A stretch of DNA of 39,119 bases, taken from contig DAOUKT010000026.1 in assembly GCA_034421015.1 (NCBI GenBank), positions 1 through 39,119 of the forward strand, given 5' to 3'. Source of the stretch: DAOUJW01 sp034421015 (lineage in GTDB: Bacteria; Chloroflexota; Dehalococcoidia; Lucifugimonadales; UBA2985). The notes beneath the pieces were generated by a model. That model did not search any database and was not told the DNA's origin. It saw only the letters and a program-made list of their open reading frames with translations. Below, piece by piece: positions 16,878-25,063 of the stretch (the first letter of the stretch is position 1; each line of letters starts with the position of its first letter). The translations under genes and the position numbers were made by a program.

Positions 16878-17588
16878 GTGGATAGCGAAGAATCAAAGGA
16901 CCGGCGCTTTGACGTCGGGAGCGGCAGCCTGCGCGCCGGAGTGCTGGGAGTAAACGACGGCCTGGTCTCCAACTTCAGCCTAGTCATGGGTGTGGCTGGC
17001 GGAACAAACAACCCGGACTTTATCCTGATTGCCGGGGTGGCCGGCCTCCTTGCGGGGGCGTTCTCCATGGCTGCCGGAGAGTACGTTTCCATGCGCTCAC
17101 AGCGGGAGGCGTATGAGCACATCCTTCTGCAAAAGAGGGCTGCAATAGAGACGAGCCCCGAGCGTGAAGAGCTGGACCTGGCCCTCCTGTACGAAGCCAA
17201 GGGCCTGCCGCGAGCCGACGCCCAGCTTGTGGCCGGGCACGTGATATCGGATCCGGAGGTGGCCCTGGACACGATTGCCAGGGAGTCTCTGGGCATCAAC
17301 CCTGACCAGCTGGGGTCGCCGTGGGGCGCGACCATAAGCTCATTTACGGCGTTTGTAATCGGGTCTCTGGTCCCGATTCTGCCATACATAATTGGCGTGG
17401 AGGACGGGGTCGCGCTGATCAGCGCCGTTCTGAGCGGCATGGCTCTGGTATGTGTCGGCGGCGTCCTCTCATGGACGTCGTCCCGGAGCCCGGTCTGGGG
17501 CGCGCTGCGGATGCTATTCGTGGGCGGGCTGGCAGCGTCCGTCACCTTTGGCGTGGGCAGTCTCATTGGAGTCTCCCTGGCAGGGTAG
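16878..17588 (+). CDS. VIT1/CCC1-family metal (Fe/Mn) transporter
   Basis: A 236-residue membrane protein. The N-terminal RAGVLGVNDGLVSNFSLVMG and the following AGAFSMAAGEYVSMRSQREA are family signatures. A cytoplasmic, acidic helical middle part and three C-terminal helices follow. Members move iron or manganese out of the cytosol. It starts with GTG 16878, 6 bases after the CBS gene, and is probably co-transcribed with it. Confidence 0.9.
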   Translation: MDSEESKDRRFDVGSGSLRAGVLGVNDGLVSNFSLVMGVAGGTNNPDFILIAGVAGLLAGAFSMAAGEYVSMRSQREAYEHILLQKRAAIETSPEREELDLALLYEAKGLPRADAQLVAGHVISDPEVALDTIARESLGINPDQLGSPWGATISSFTAFVIGSLVPILPYIIGVEDGVALISAVLSGMALVCVGGVLSWTSSRSPVWGALRMLFVGGLAASVTFGVGSLIGVSLAG

Positions 17589-17595
17589 GCTCAGG

Positions 17596-17613
17596 GCTGT
17601 CACTCCTGACAGC
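17596..17613. terminator. Hairpin between converging transporter genes
   Basis: A perfect 7-bp stem GCTGTCA/TGACAGC with loop CTCC, 8 bases after the VIT gene. There is no T tract, so termination is only possible, not shown. Confidence 0.35.
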
Positions 17614-17665
17614 GCCAGCGTCTACACCGGCGACAGGCGCAGGTTGACTTCAAACGCCCCGGACT

Positions 17666-18667
17666 CTAGCTCAGCTGGAAAACTATGAACAACCCTATGA
17701 CGTAGATGCCCACGAACAGGGGAGGGCTGGGTTCAACGAAGGAGAACTGCTTGAAGGGCCGCCTCGCCGCAAGCTGTACCAGCCCAAGGCCCATGAGCAG
17801 AATGGCAATCAGCCCGGCGGTGACTGTGCTGGCGCCTGTGAAGCTGTACAGGGAGCCGTCCGTGTAGGCCAGGTCCGCCGCTGCAAGCGCGACAATGTTG
17901 AAGGAGTTGGTTCCGTAGATGTTGGCGATGCCAAGGTCGTAGGCCTTCATCCGGAAGGCGGCCAGGGTGGTCGTAAGCTCCGGCAGCGTCGTGACCAGCG
18001 CGAGGCCCAGCACACCCACGAAGCTGGAGCCAATGCCCGTGATCTCGGCTATGGACTCGGCGCTGATTGCCAGGGCCGGGCCAGCCACAAAGACTCCCGC
18101 CGCCGCAAGGGTGAAGACCGTCCAGCCCCACGCGAGGGAGCGCTCGGGGCCGCCTTGCTCCTCCGTATCCTCCGCGTCCTCCGACTCCGCGCTGAACTTC
18201 CTCAGGAACCGGGAAATGATCACGTAGGCCACAATGATGGATACGCCGGGAACGCTGACCGCCAGGATCTTGAAATCAATCTGGATGGCGACGAAGAGCG
18301 TGGCCATCACTGTCAGCAGAATCGCGGAGCCGGCAACCCACGTTTGCTGAGGCGCGACCAGTCGAAACACCTCGCGCCCGCCGAAGAAGGCCAGGATAAG
18401 GGCGAGGTTGCTCATGTTGAGCATGTTTGCGCCCAGGATGTTGCCGGCGGCCAGCTCAGCCGAGTCTCCTATGGCTGCTGCCACGGCGGTCACCAGCTCC
18501 GGCAGGGACGTGGCCCCGGCCAGAAGCAGGGAGCCGACCCACAGTCGCCCCAGGCCCATCCTGCTGGCGATGACGTCTGCGGAGGAGGTCAGAAAGGAAG
18601 CCGCGATTACAATGACCACCGCCGCCAGCAGGAACAGGCCGGACGCCGCGGCGAGACTATCTATCAT
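17666..18667 (-). CDS. CaCA-family Na+/Ca2+ exchanger-like protein
   Basis: A 333-residue membrane protein with two inverted halves. The alpha repeats are AGATSLPELVTAVAAA with GNILGANMLN, and VTTLPELTTTLAAF with IYGTNSFNI. Both keep the acidic residue needed for ion binding. The halves are joined by an acidic loop (SEDAEDTEEQ). Such proteins exchange Ca2+ for Na+ or H+ at the inner membrane. It converges with the VIT gene. ATG 18667 has no strong ribosome site. Confidence 0.9.
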   Translation of the reverse strand: MIDSLAAASGLFLLAAVVIVIAASFLTSSADVIASRMGLGRLWVGSLLLAGATSLPELVTAVAAAIGDSAELAAGNILGANMLNMSNLALILAFFGGREVFRLVAPQQTWVAGSAILLTVMATLFVAIQIDFKILAVSVPGVSIIVAYVIISRFLRKFSAESEDAEDTEEQGGPERSLAWGWTVFTLAAAGVFVAGPALAISAESIAEITGIGSSFVGVLGLALVTTLPELTTTLAAFRMKAYDLGIANIYGTNSFNIVALAAADLAYTDGSLYSFTGASTVTAGLIAILLMGLGLVQLAARRPFKQFSFVEPSPPLFVGIYVIGLFIVFQLS

Positions 18668-18876
18668 TGGGCCGTTCTACGGACAAGCGGTACATTAGTA
18701 TTCTAAGGTACAACAATGACGGGCAATCTGGCAACGAATAGCATCGACGCTCCCCCGGCTGTGCGGAGACGCGGCGGATTGGGCGCTGCTTGAATTCGTC
18801 ATACAGGCGGCTATATTCGCAGGTTTTCGACGGCGTGCAGCCCGACGTGTGACCCTCCTCCAAGGGGCGCTGGGTA

Positions 18877-18905
18877 TTGACTTGGCAATCCGTTGGGATT
18901 AAAAT
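18877..18905 (+). promoter_or_regulatory. Promoter of the enoyl-CoA hydratase gene
   Basis: TTGACT (18877-18882), a 17-base spacer and TAAAAT (18900-18905). The start would lie about 90 bases before the coding region, in an otherwise empty stretch (18668-19003). Confidence 0.7.
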
Positions 18906-19003
18906 GGCTCTGCTTCCTGTGCCGCTTGCCGCTGCCGCGTTGAGCGGAATTTCGGAGGCGCGGAAATTACGTACCTATTTGGGAAACTAGAGAGGAGGTG
19001 TCT

Positions 19004-19876
19004 ATGACACAGTCGTGGTCAGCAGCCAGGTCACACAAAGAGCCTTACGAGAGGGTTCCGTTGCCGGATTGGCCTCACAAGGAGTTGCTGTACGAGACCA
19101 TAGATAACGGCAGAATTGCCATCATGACCATCAACCGCCCGGAGCGGATGAACTCCAGCGACCCCGGTATGGGCCAGCGATGGTTCGACGCGTGGACGCA
19201 CTATGCCGCCGACGATAACTGCTGGGCGGCCATCATCACGGGCGCAGGCGACCGCGCTTTCTCCGCCGGCCAGGACCTGAAGATACGCGACGAGCGGGAG
19301 AGGGAAGCCGGCGAGGGAAATGCCCCGGCAGAGGTAGGCCGGGTCCCCTATCAGGTGCAGCCCCTCGGCGACCGCCTGAACTGCTGGAAGCCCACCATTG
19401 CCGCCATCAACGGATTCGCCATCGCAGGTGGCTGGTCCACGGCGCAGAACTGCACCTTCCGCATTGCCGCGGAGCACGCAGAGATGAACATCGCCGAGGC
19501 GCGCTGGAACCAGGGCGCCGGTTTCGTGGGTTGGCTGCCCAGGCTGATCGGCATCCCCCACGCCCTTGAGGTCTGCCTCATGGCCGACCGCAGGCTCTCC
19601 GCACAGCGGGCATACGAGGTTGGCTTCGTCAACAAGGTGGTGCCCAAGGAGGAGCTGATGGACGAGGCGGTGGATTGGGCCAGGACCATCATCAGCATGG
19701 CGCCCAGGGCCATTCGCAACTTCCACCAGATGGCCTACCAGTGCTGGAACATGACCATTCCCCAGGCACAGGCCTACACCTCCGCCCTGGAGTACAACCT
19801 CCGGGGCATGAACGACGGCAAAGAGGGTCCCAGGGCCTTCGCCGAGAAGCGGGCGGCAGTCTTCACCAACACCTAG
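19004..19876 (+). CDS. Enoyl-CoA hydratase/isomerase (crotonase superfamily)
   Basis: A 290-residue protein. The first oxyanion-hole segment is ITGAGDRAFSAGQDLK. The second is NGFAIAGGWSTAQNC, where the usual GGG is GGW. Glutamates are present in the segments where the hydratase catalytic pair is expected (NIAEARW and ALEVCLMAD), so hydration of an enoyl-CoA is plausible. ATG 19004 is chosen because AGGAGG lies 5 bases upstream; a GTG at 18998 would overlap that site. It has its own promoter and an intrinsic terminator, so it is monocistronic. Confidence 0.88.
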   Translation: MTQSWSAARSHKEPYERVPLPDWPHKELLYETIDNGRIAIMTINRPERMNSSDPGMGQRWFDAWTHYAADDNCWAAIITGAGDRAFSAGQDLKIRDEREREAGEGNAPAEVGRVPYQVQPLGDRLNCWKPTIAAINGFAIAGGWSTAQNCTFRIAAEHAEMNIAEARWNQGAGFVGWLPRLIGIPHALEVCLMADRRLSAQRAYEVGFVNKVVPKEELMDEAVDWARTIISMAPRAIRNFHQMAYQCWNMTIPQAQAYTSALEYNLRGMNDGKEGPRAFAEKRAAVFTNT

Positions 19877-19902
19877 AAGCCGCTCCCACTTTGGGACTAC
19901 GG

Positions 19903-19940
19903 ACGGGCGGTTGCCTTCAGGTCAGCCGCCCGTTCTTTTT
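19903..19940 (+). terminator. Rho-independent terminator of the hydratase gene
   Basis: An 8-bp stem ACGGGCGG/CCGCCCGT (19903-19910, 19926-19933) followed directly by TCTTTTT. Confidence 0.88.
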
Positions 19941-19957
19941 GCAATTGAGAGGCTACC

Positions 19958-20977
19958 GTGAACATATTTGAGACCATTCAAAGAGCCCAGCCGAACAGGA
20001 TTGAACCGTTTCATTCTCAGTTCCTTGTGGATGCCTTGAAAGAGAATCCCTCACTGTTTAAGCAGGTGTGGCAGTTGGCCGCACCAGAAGGCTGGAAGCC
20101 TCCATCTTATGCAAGTACAAGAGTTGCAGCCGAAGAGAGATTGGAGGAGGGGCGTAGGATAGACATCTGTATATGCTCTGATGACTCGCCTAAGCGAGTT
20201 ATAGGTATTGAGGTGAAGACCACAGACGCCTCGGCTGAGTCAGACCAACTTGAGAGGTATCTTGACGACCTAGTAAGGAAGTTTCCTGAATATGACGTGC
20301 GAGTCTCGTACCTAACGCCTTTCAACAAAAGACAGGCTATAGATGAGATGGGTGAGCAAGCGGCAGGTTTACTCCACACGGTCAGGTTGTTCGATCAATT
20401 CAAGTTAGTATGTCCAGATGCCAAGCACTTTACTTGGCGTGACGTGACCAAGATTGCTTGGGATGACAGCGTACTATGGAGGCAACATCGGGATTACGTG
20501 CTGAAGTGCATGTTACCTGAGGAATTGAAGCGGATGGATACGGAGCGAGACAGGGATATCGCACATTTCTTTGGTGAGGAAGCAACCCGGCAATTCTGGG
20601 AGAGACTCGCGGTACTGGGAGTCCATCCCTCCGACGTCAACGGCGTTATTAACCTAGCCCCATTTGAGAAAGGTTTGGCTTCCTTTGCAAAAGGGTTGGT
20701 CAGTGCACTGGAAGCCCTTCTTGAAAGCAATAACGTATTACACAACGTAAGTAAACCAGACGAATTCCCAAACGAACTGCGCCGTCCGTTTCTCGACTCG
20801 TCGTATCGCGAAGTCCATGCGGCCCTTTTCAATCTCTCACAACTTTTCTCTCACGTGTGGGTGAAGGGTACGGGAAATTACGGAGTCAGAGTTGCGCATA
20901 AAGATCATCAAGGTAGTGGAGTTAGCCTTGTCACCAGTCTCGGCTACGACCGCCTCGTGGTTAGACTGCGCCGTTGA
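19958..20977 (+). CDS. PD-(D/E)XK nuclease fused to an unknown C-terminal domain
   Basis: A 339-residue protein. The N-terminal part has a PDDEXK_4-like layout: IEPFHSQFLVDAL with E16, then D69 in RRIDICI, E85-V-K87 in IGIEVKT, and a Q97-xxx-Y101 motif. It should be a Mg-dependent DNA endonuclease. Residues 195-339 form a second domain with HFFGEEATRQFWERL, VHAALFNLS and GSGVSLV. This domain is repeated as two stand-alone genes directly downstream (21084-21539, 21575-22015). The start is GTG 19958 with AGAGG 5 bases upstream, just behind the hydratase terminator. The gene is AT-richer than its stand-alone relatives. No described system with this arrangement came to mind. Confidence 0.72.
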   Translation: MNIFETIQRAQPNRIEPFHSQFLVDALKENPSLFKQVWQLAAPEGWKPPSYASTRVAAEERLEEGRRIDICICSDDSPKRVIGIEVKTTDASAESDQLERYLDDLVRKFPEYDVRVSYLTPFNKRQAIDEMGEQAAGLLHTVRLFDQFKLVCPDAKHFTWRDVTKIAWDDSVLWRQHRDYVLKCMLPEELKRMDTERDRDIAHFFGEEATRQFWERLAVLGVHPSDVNGVINLAPFEKGLASFAKGLVSALEALLESNNVLHNVSKPDEFPNELRRPFLDSSYREVHAALFNLSQLFSHVWVKGTGNYGVRVAHKDHQGSGVSLVTSLGYDRLVVRLRR

Positions 20978-21083
20978 AGAGACGCAAGGCCTTGTCCCAC
21001 TTGGCGCAGCATGTATTTCTACAGGACAATAGAAGCAATAGACCGAGCGAGCGAAATTGGGTTTCTTGCAGGAGTAAATGAAC

Positions 21084-21539
21084 ATGACACCGGAACGCAG
21101 CACGGACCTGACGCACTACTTTGGGGAAGAGGCCACAGGCGTCTTCTGGGGAAGGCTCTCGGCCCTGGGCCTGGACGCCCTGGACAACGACGGAATCATT
21201 GAGCTTTCCCCGTTCAAGAACGACCTGGACTCCTTTGCCACCGGGTTCATGGAGGCCCTGGGCGTCTTCATTGGAAGCAACCGGGTATCCCAGAACGCGC
21301 GAGAGCGAGACTTCTTCCTGGACCAGCAGCGAGCCCCCTTTCTTGAGTCGACCTACGGTCCTGTGCACGCGGCCCTGTTCTCGCTGTCGGAGCGACACTC
21401 CCACGTGTGGGTGGAGGGCTGGAAGGACTACATGCTCAGGATTGCCCACAAGGCCCATCCAAGCAGCGGCGTCAGCCTTGTGCTCAGCGAGGGGCCGGAC
21501 CGCCTGCTGCTGGGGCAGATGCGTTTTGCCGCAAGCTAG
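21084..21539 (+). CDS. Stand-alone copy of the nuclease-associated domain (copy 2)
   Basis: A 151-residue protein without signal peptide or membrane segment. It aligns end to end with residues 195-339 of the upstream nuclease fusion and with the next gene. Shared motifs are HYFGEEATGVFW, ELSPFKNDL, PVHAALFSLS, HSHVWVEGW and SSGVSLVLS. ATG 21084 is preferred over ATG 21078: AGGAG is 9 bases upstream and the N-terminus then aligns exactly with copy 3. Composition is GC-rich like the backbone, unlike the fusion gene. Function unknown; it could bind, inhibit or target the nuclease. Confidence 0.75.
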   Translation: MTPERSTDLTHYFGEEATGVFWGRLSALGLDALDNDGIIELSPFKNDLDSFATGFMEALGVFIGSNRVSQNARERDFFLDQQRAPFLESTYGPVHAALFSLSERHSHVWVEGWKDYMLRIAHKAHPSSGVSLVLSEGPDRLLLGQMRFAAS

Positions 21540-21574
21540 GCCGGCGCGGCGCCTTCCAGGCGGAGTGAACTGAG

Positions 21575-22015
21575 ATGAACGAAGACCGCAACCTGGACCT
21601 TGCGCACTACTTCGGCGAGGAGCCTGCCCGCGTCTTCTGGGAGAGGCTCGCGGCCCTTGGCTTGGACGCCCGGGAGAACGGCGGGGTCATTGAGCTTTCT
21701 CCGTTCATAAGCGACCTTGCATCATTCGCCGGGGGCTTGGTGGGCGCGCTGGAGGCCCTTCTGGAGAGCGACAGGATAGCCCGCTTTCCGGAGAAGGACG
21801 CGTACCCTGAGCAGGCACGCGCTGCGTATCTCCGGTCTCCCTACGGCGACGTTCACGCGGCTCTCTTCGCCCTTTCCAGCAGGTTCGAGTTCGTCTGGGT
21901 GGTGGGTTGGGAGGACTACATGGTCAGGACGGCCCACAAGATCCACCCGAGCAGCGGCGTGAGCCTTGTGTCCAGCGATGGCCCCGGCCGGTTGCTGCTG
22001 GGCCAGATCCGCTAG
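21575..22015 (+). CDS. Stand-alone copy of the nuclease-associated domain (copy 3)
   Basis: A 146-residue soluble protein. It shares HYFGEEPARVFWERL, ELSPFISDL, DVHAALFALS, VWVVGWEDYM and SSGVSLVSS with copy 2, and the same backbone with the C-terminus of the nuclease fusion. It is closer to copy 2 than to the fused copy. The gap to copy 2 is 35 bases and the genes are co-directional, so they are probably one operon produced by tandem duplication. A GGAG lies 11 bases before ATG 21575, a loose spacing. No known domain was recognised. Confidence 0.75.
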   Translation: MNEDRNLDLAHYFGEEPARVFWERLAALGLDARENGGVIELSPFISDLASFAGGLVGALEALLESDRIARFPEKDAYPEQARAAYLRSPYGDVHAALFALSSRFEFVWVVGWEDYMVRTAHKIHPSSGVSLVSSDGPGRLLLGQIR

Positions 22016-22111
22016 CCTGGGGGTTGACCCCAAGAACCCTCCCGAAAATCGTCGTCCTTGGGAAGTTAAATGCGTAATTCCCTTGAGTAACCGCTTTGTC
22101 GGCACTTTGGC

Positions 22112-22295
22112 GCAGAGAGGCCATTGCGTAACTCCAACTGGGACGCTTTCTCTTCGTCACCCCTGCGAAAGCAGGGGTCTAGGGCGTCTTAATGGACGAC
22201 TTTAGATTCCCGCTTTCGCGGGAATGACGATAAACGTATGTCCCCTGAAGGCGGCGCCGCAGTTATTCAAAGGTCTCCAAAAGCGGGAAGGAGAA
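22112..22295 (-). repeat. Dispersed palindromic repeat, copy 2, plus adjoining module
   Basis: 22112-22228 is the inverted counterpart of 1-115. To its right, 22229-22295 adds TAAACGTAT and a GTTATTCAAAGGTCTCC tail. Read on the minus strand, that tail is the same module as the tandem units at 38945-39072. The stretch 22016-22304 holds only these repeats. Confidence 0.82.
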
Positions 22296-22304
22296 AACAG
22301 CCTC

Positions 22305-24962
22305 TTAAGCCACATTCCCGTCATGGTCAACGGCGTGGATGGGCAGCCCAATCTCCCGCAGTCCCGGCTCTATGGCCTCGCGGTCGCCCACGACGAGGAG
22401 GGTCAGCCTGTCGGTCAGCATGTGCTCCTCTGCCGCCCGCCGCACGTCGTCCAGTGACACGCTCTCGATTTTCTCGGTGAGGCTGAGGTAGTAGTCGTCC
22501 GGCAGGTCGAAGGAGACCAGCTGGGCCATCTGCTCTATGGCCTGCCACGGAGTCTCGAAGGAGGCGGGGAACTGGCGCAGGAGCGCGGCCTTGGCAGCTT
22601 CGAACTCCTCTCCGGTCACCGGCCTGCCTGATCGGATGTCGTTAAACTCCTTGAGCGTCTCCTGAACGGCCTCGCGGGTCACGTTGGTATCCACGCCTCC
22701 GCCGGCCAGCAGCAGGGACGACTGCCTGTGCCACTCGAACCAGGAGCGGTAGCCGTAGCTGTACCCCTTGTCCTGGCGCAGGTTCATGTTCAGGCGTGCG
22801 GTGAACTGGCCTCCAAAGAGCTGATTGAGCAGCACCAGGGCGTAGTAGTCGGGGTGGCTCCGAGGCACACTGACGAAACCGGCGCGTATTACGGACTGGG
22901 CGGCCCCAGGCTTGTCCAGCAGGTAGATACTGGAGGGGCCGTTGTCAGCGGAGCTTGCCGCGCCGTCGACGCCGTCGATGGCAGCGCCGTTCTGCCGCCA
23001 TCCGCCCAGGCGCTCCTCTGCGCGCTTCACGGCGTCCTCCAGCGTGATGTCACCCACCACGACGAGGGTGGCGTTCTCAGGCCCGAAGCTGCCGCCAAAG
23101 TAGCTCATCATGTCGTCCCGGGAGATTGCCTCAAGGGACTGCTCGGTGCCGCTGACGGGGTGGCCGTAGGGAGTCTCCCGCCCGTAGAGCAGCGGCGACG
23201 AGACCCGGCCTGCGAGGGCGGTGGGGTCGTCCCTCATGCGGCGCTGGGCAGTCAGCCGCTCCGTCCGGATGCGGGCAAGCTCATCCTCCGGGAAGGTGGG
23301 GTTCTGCACCAGGTCTGCGATGATCTCCAGGGCGGAGGGCCACTGCCTTGACAGGGACTCGGAGTTCAGCACCGTGCGCTCACGGCCGGTGGCCGTCGTT
23401 AGCTGGCTGCCCATTGACTCGAACTCATCTGCGATCTGCCGGCTGGAGCGCGTCGCGGTGCCCTCCTGCAGCATGGACGTGGTGAACGACGCCACGCCCG
23501 GCAGAGCGACGGGGTCTCCGGCTGCGCCAGTCTTGAGTATCAGGCCGAAGGCCACAGCCGGAACGCCGCGCTTCTCCATCGCCAGCACCTCAAGGCCGTT
23601 GGCCAGGCGGTGTCGCCGGGGAGCGGGAGGCGTGAAGGGGCGCGACGCGGCTGGCTGGGGCTGGACGCTCCTGTCGATGATAGCTTGGGAGCGGCCCAGG
23701 GACGGCTCAGGCATGACCACCATCTGGACGTGCCTTTCGCCCAGGTATGCGCTGGCAACCCTTGATACGTCCTCCGGCCGGACGGCCAGGAAGCGGTCCA
23801 GGTCACGGTTGATCATGTCCGGGTCTCCGGCAAAGATGTTGAAGGAGTTGAGGCGGTTGGCCCTGCCCCCAAAGCCGCCAATGCTCGCCATCATCCGCAC
23901 GTCCCGCCACTCCACGCGGTTCTTGGCCTTGGTCACCTCTTCATCGGACGGGGGCTCTCTGCGAATGCGCTCGATCTCGGCCCGCACGGCCTCTTCGATC
24001 TCCGCGTCTGTGTGGCCTGCGGCCGCGGTCGCTTCGATGGCGAACTCGCCCGCTATCTCAGCCGAGCCGTGATGCGCGCCGACGCCCTGGGCGATGCGGC
24101 TTCCGTAGACCAGGGACTGGTACATGCGCGAGCTCTTGCCGCCACTCAGGATGGAGGAGAGGACCGACAGTGGCGCCTCGTCCGGGTGAAAGCGGGGCAC
24201 GGTGGGCCACATCAGGTAGAGGCGGGGCAGCAGCACGCGGTCGTGGAGAGTGAGGTTGACGTGGCCCTGGAGAGAGGAGTCGGCGCGCCGGGCGCGGGGG
24301 ATGGCCGGGCCTGACGGCAGATCGCCGAAGTACCTCTCGACCATCTCACGGGTCTCATCAAGGCGGATGTCCCCGGCTATGGCAAGACTGGCGTTGTTGG
24401 GCGTGTAGAAGCGCTGGAAGAAGGAGCGGGCGTCGTCCAGGGTGGCGACGTCCAGGTCCTCGTGAAAGCCGATGGTGGGCCAGTGGTAAGGGTGGGGCAG
24501 GGGGTAGAGCGCCTCCTGCAGGCGGATGGACGCAACGCCGTAGGGGCGGTTCTCGTAGCTCTGTCGCCGCTCGTTCTTCACCACGTCCCGCTGGATGTCC
24601 AGACGCTCCTGGTCAAGGGCGTCCAGCAGATAGCCCATGCGGTCCGACTCCAGCCAGAGGGCAAGCTCCAGATAGTTGGAGGGCAGGTTCTCCCAGTAGT
24701 TGGTGCGGTCCGGCGTGGTGGAGCCGTTCAGGGTTCCGCCCACCTGCAGGATGGGGTCAAAGTGGCTGCTGTTGTGGTGCTTTGAGCCTTCGAACATGAG
24801 GTGCTCGAAGAGGTGGGCGTAGCCCGTCTTGCCGGGCGATTCGTCCTTGGACCCCACGTGGTACCAGATGTTCACGGCCACCAGGGGCAGCGAATCGTCC
24901 TGGTGCAGGATTACGTCAAGGCCGTTGCTCAGGGTGAACTTTTCAAACGAGATTGGCTCCAT
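22305..24962 (-). CDS. M16-family zinc metallopeptidase, two-module form
   Basis: An 885-residue protein with two M16 modules in tandem. The N-terminal one has the inverted zinc motif HLFEH (H50, E53, H54) and a downstream NERRQSYENRPYG segment carrying the third ligand. The C-terminal module (from about residue 450, starting PPAPRRHRLANGLEVLAM) lacks the zinc motif and should be the structural partner half. The protein lacks a signal peptide, so it probably degrades peptides in the cytoplasm. GGAG lies 6 bases before ATG 24962. It is followed on the same strand by repeats and preceded by the MFS gene. Confidence 0.93.
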   Translation of the reverse strand: MEPISFEKFTLSNGLDVILHQDDSLPLVAVNIWYHVGSKDESPGKTGYAHLFEHLMFEGSKHHNSSHFDPILQVGGTLNGSTTPDRTNYWENLPSNYLELALWLESDRMGYLLDALDQERLDIQRDVVKNERRQSYENRPYGVASIRLQEALYPLPHPYHWPTIGFHEDLDVATLDDARSFFQRFYTPNNASLAIAGDIRLDETREMVERYFGDLPSGPAIPRARRADSSLQGHVNLTLHDRVLLPRLYLMWPTVPRFHPDEAPLSVLSSILSGGKSSRMYQSLVYGSRIAQGVGAHHGSAEIAGEFAIEATAAAGHTDAEIEEAVRAEIERIRREPPSDEEVTKAKNRVEWRDVRMMASIGGFGGRANRLNSFNIFAGDPDMINRDLDRFLAVRPEDVSRVASAYLGERHVQMVVMPEPSLGRSQAIIDRSVQPQPAASRPFTPPAPRRHRLANGLEVLAMEKRGVPAVAFGLILKTGAAGDPVALPGVASFTTSMLQEGTATRSSRQIADEFESMGSQLTTATGRERTVLNSESLSRQWPSALEIIADLVQNPTFPEDELARIRTERLTAQRRMRDDPTALAGRVSSPLLYGRETPYGHPVSGTEQSLEAISRDDMMSYFGGSFGPENATLVVVGDITLEDAVKRAEERLGGWRQNGAAIDGVDGAASSADNGPSSIYLLDKPGAAQSVIRAGFVSVPRSHPDYYALVLLNQLFGGQFTARLNMNLRQDKGYSYGYRSWFEWHRQSSLLLAGGGVDTNVTREAVQETLKEFNDIRSGRPVTGEEFEAAKAALLRQFPASFETPWQAIEQMAQLVSFDLPDDYYLSLTEKIESVSLDDVRRAAEEHMLTDRLTLLVVGDREAIEPGLREIGLPIHAVDHDGNVA

Positions 24963-25063
24963 ATCAACTCCGGGGTTGTAGTATCACGCGATCTGCCGCC
25001 CCACGCGGCGCTCCATCGAGATTATAACTGGGTGCAAGTGCTTGCTATACTCGCGCTGTTTGC

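Noticed and set aside
18657..18863. A 68-codon minus-strand frame upstream of the CaCA exchanger
   Set aside because: Its sequence has no protein-like pattern and it overlaps the exchanger start.
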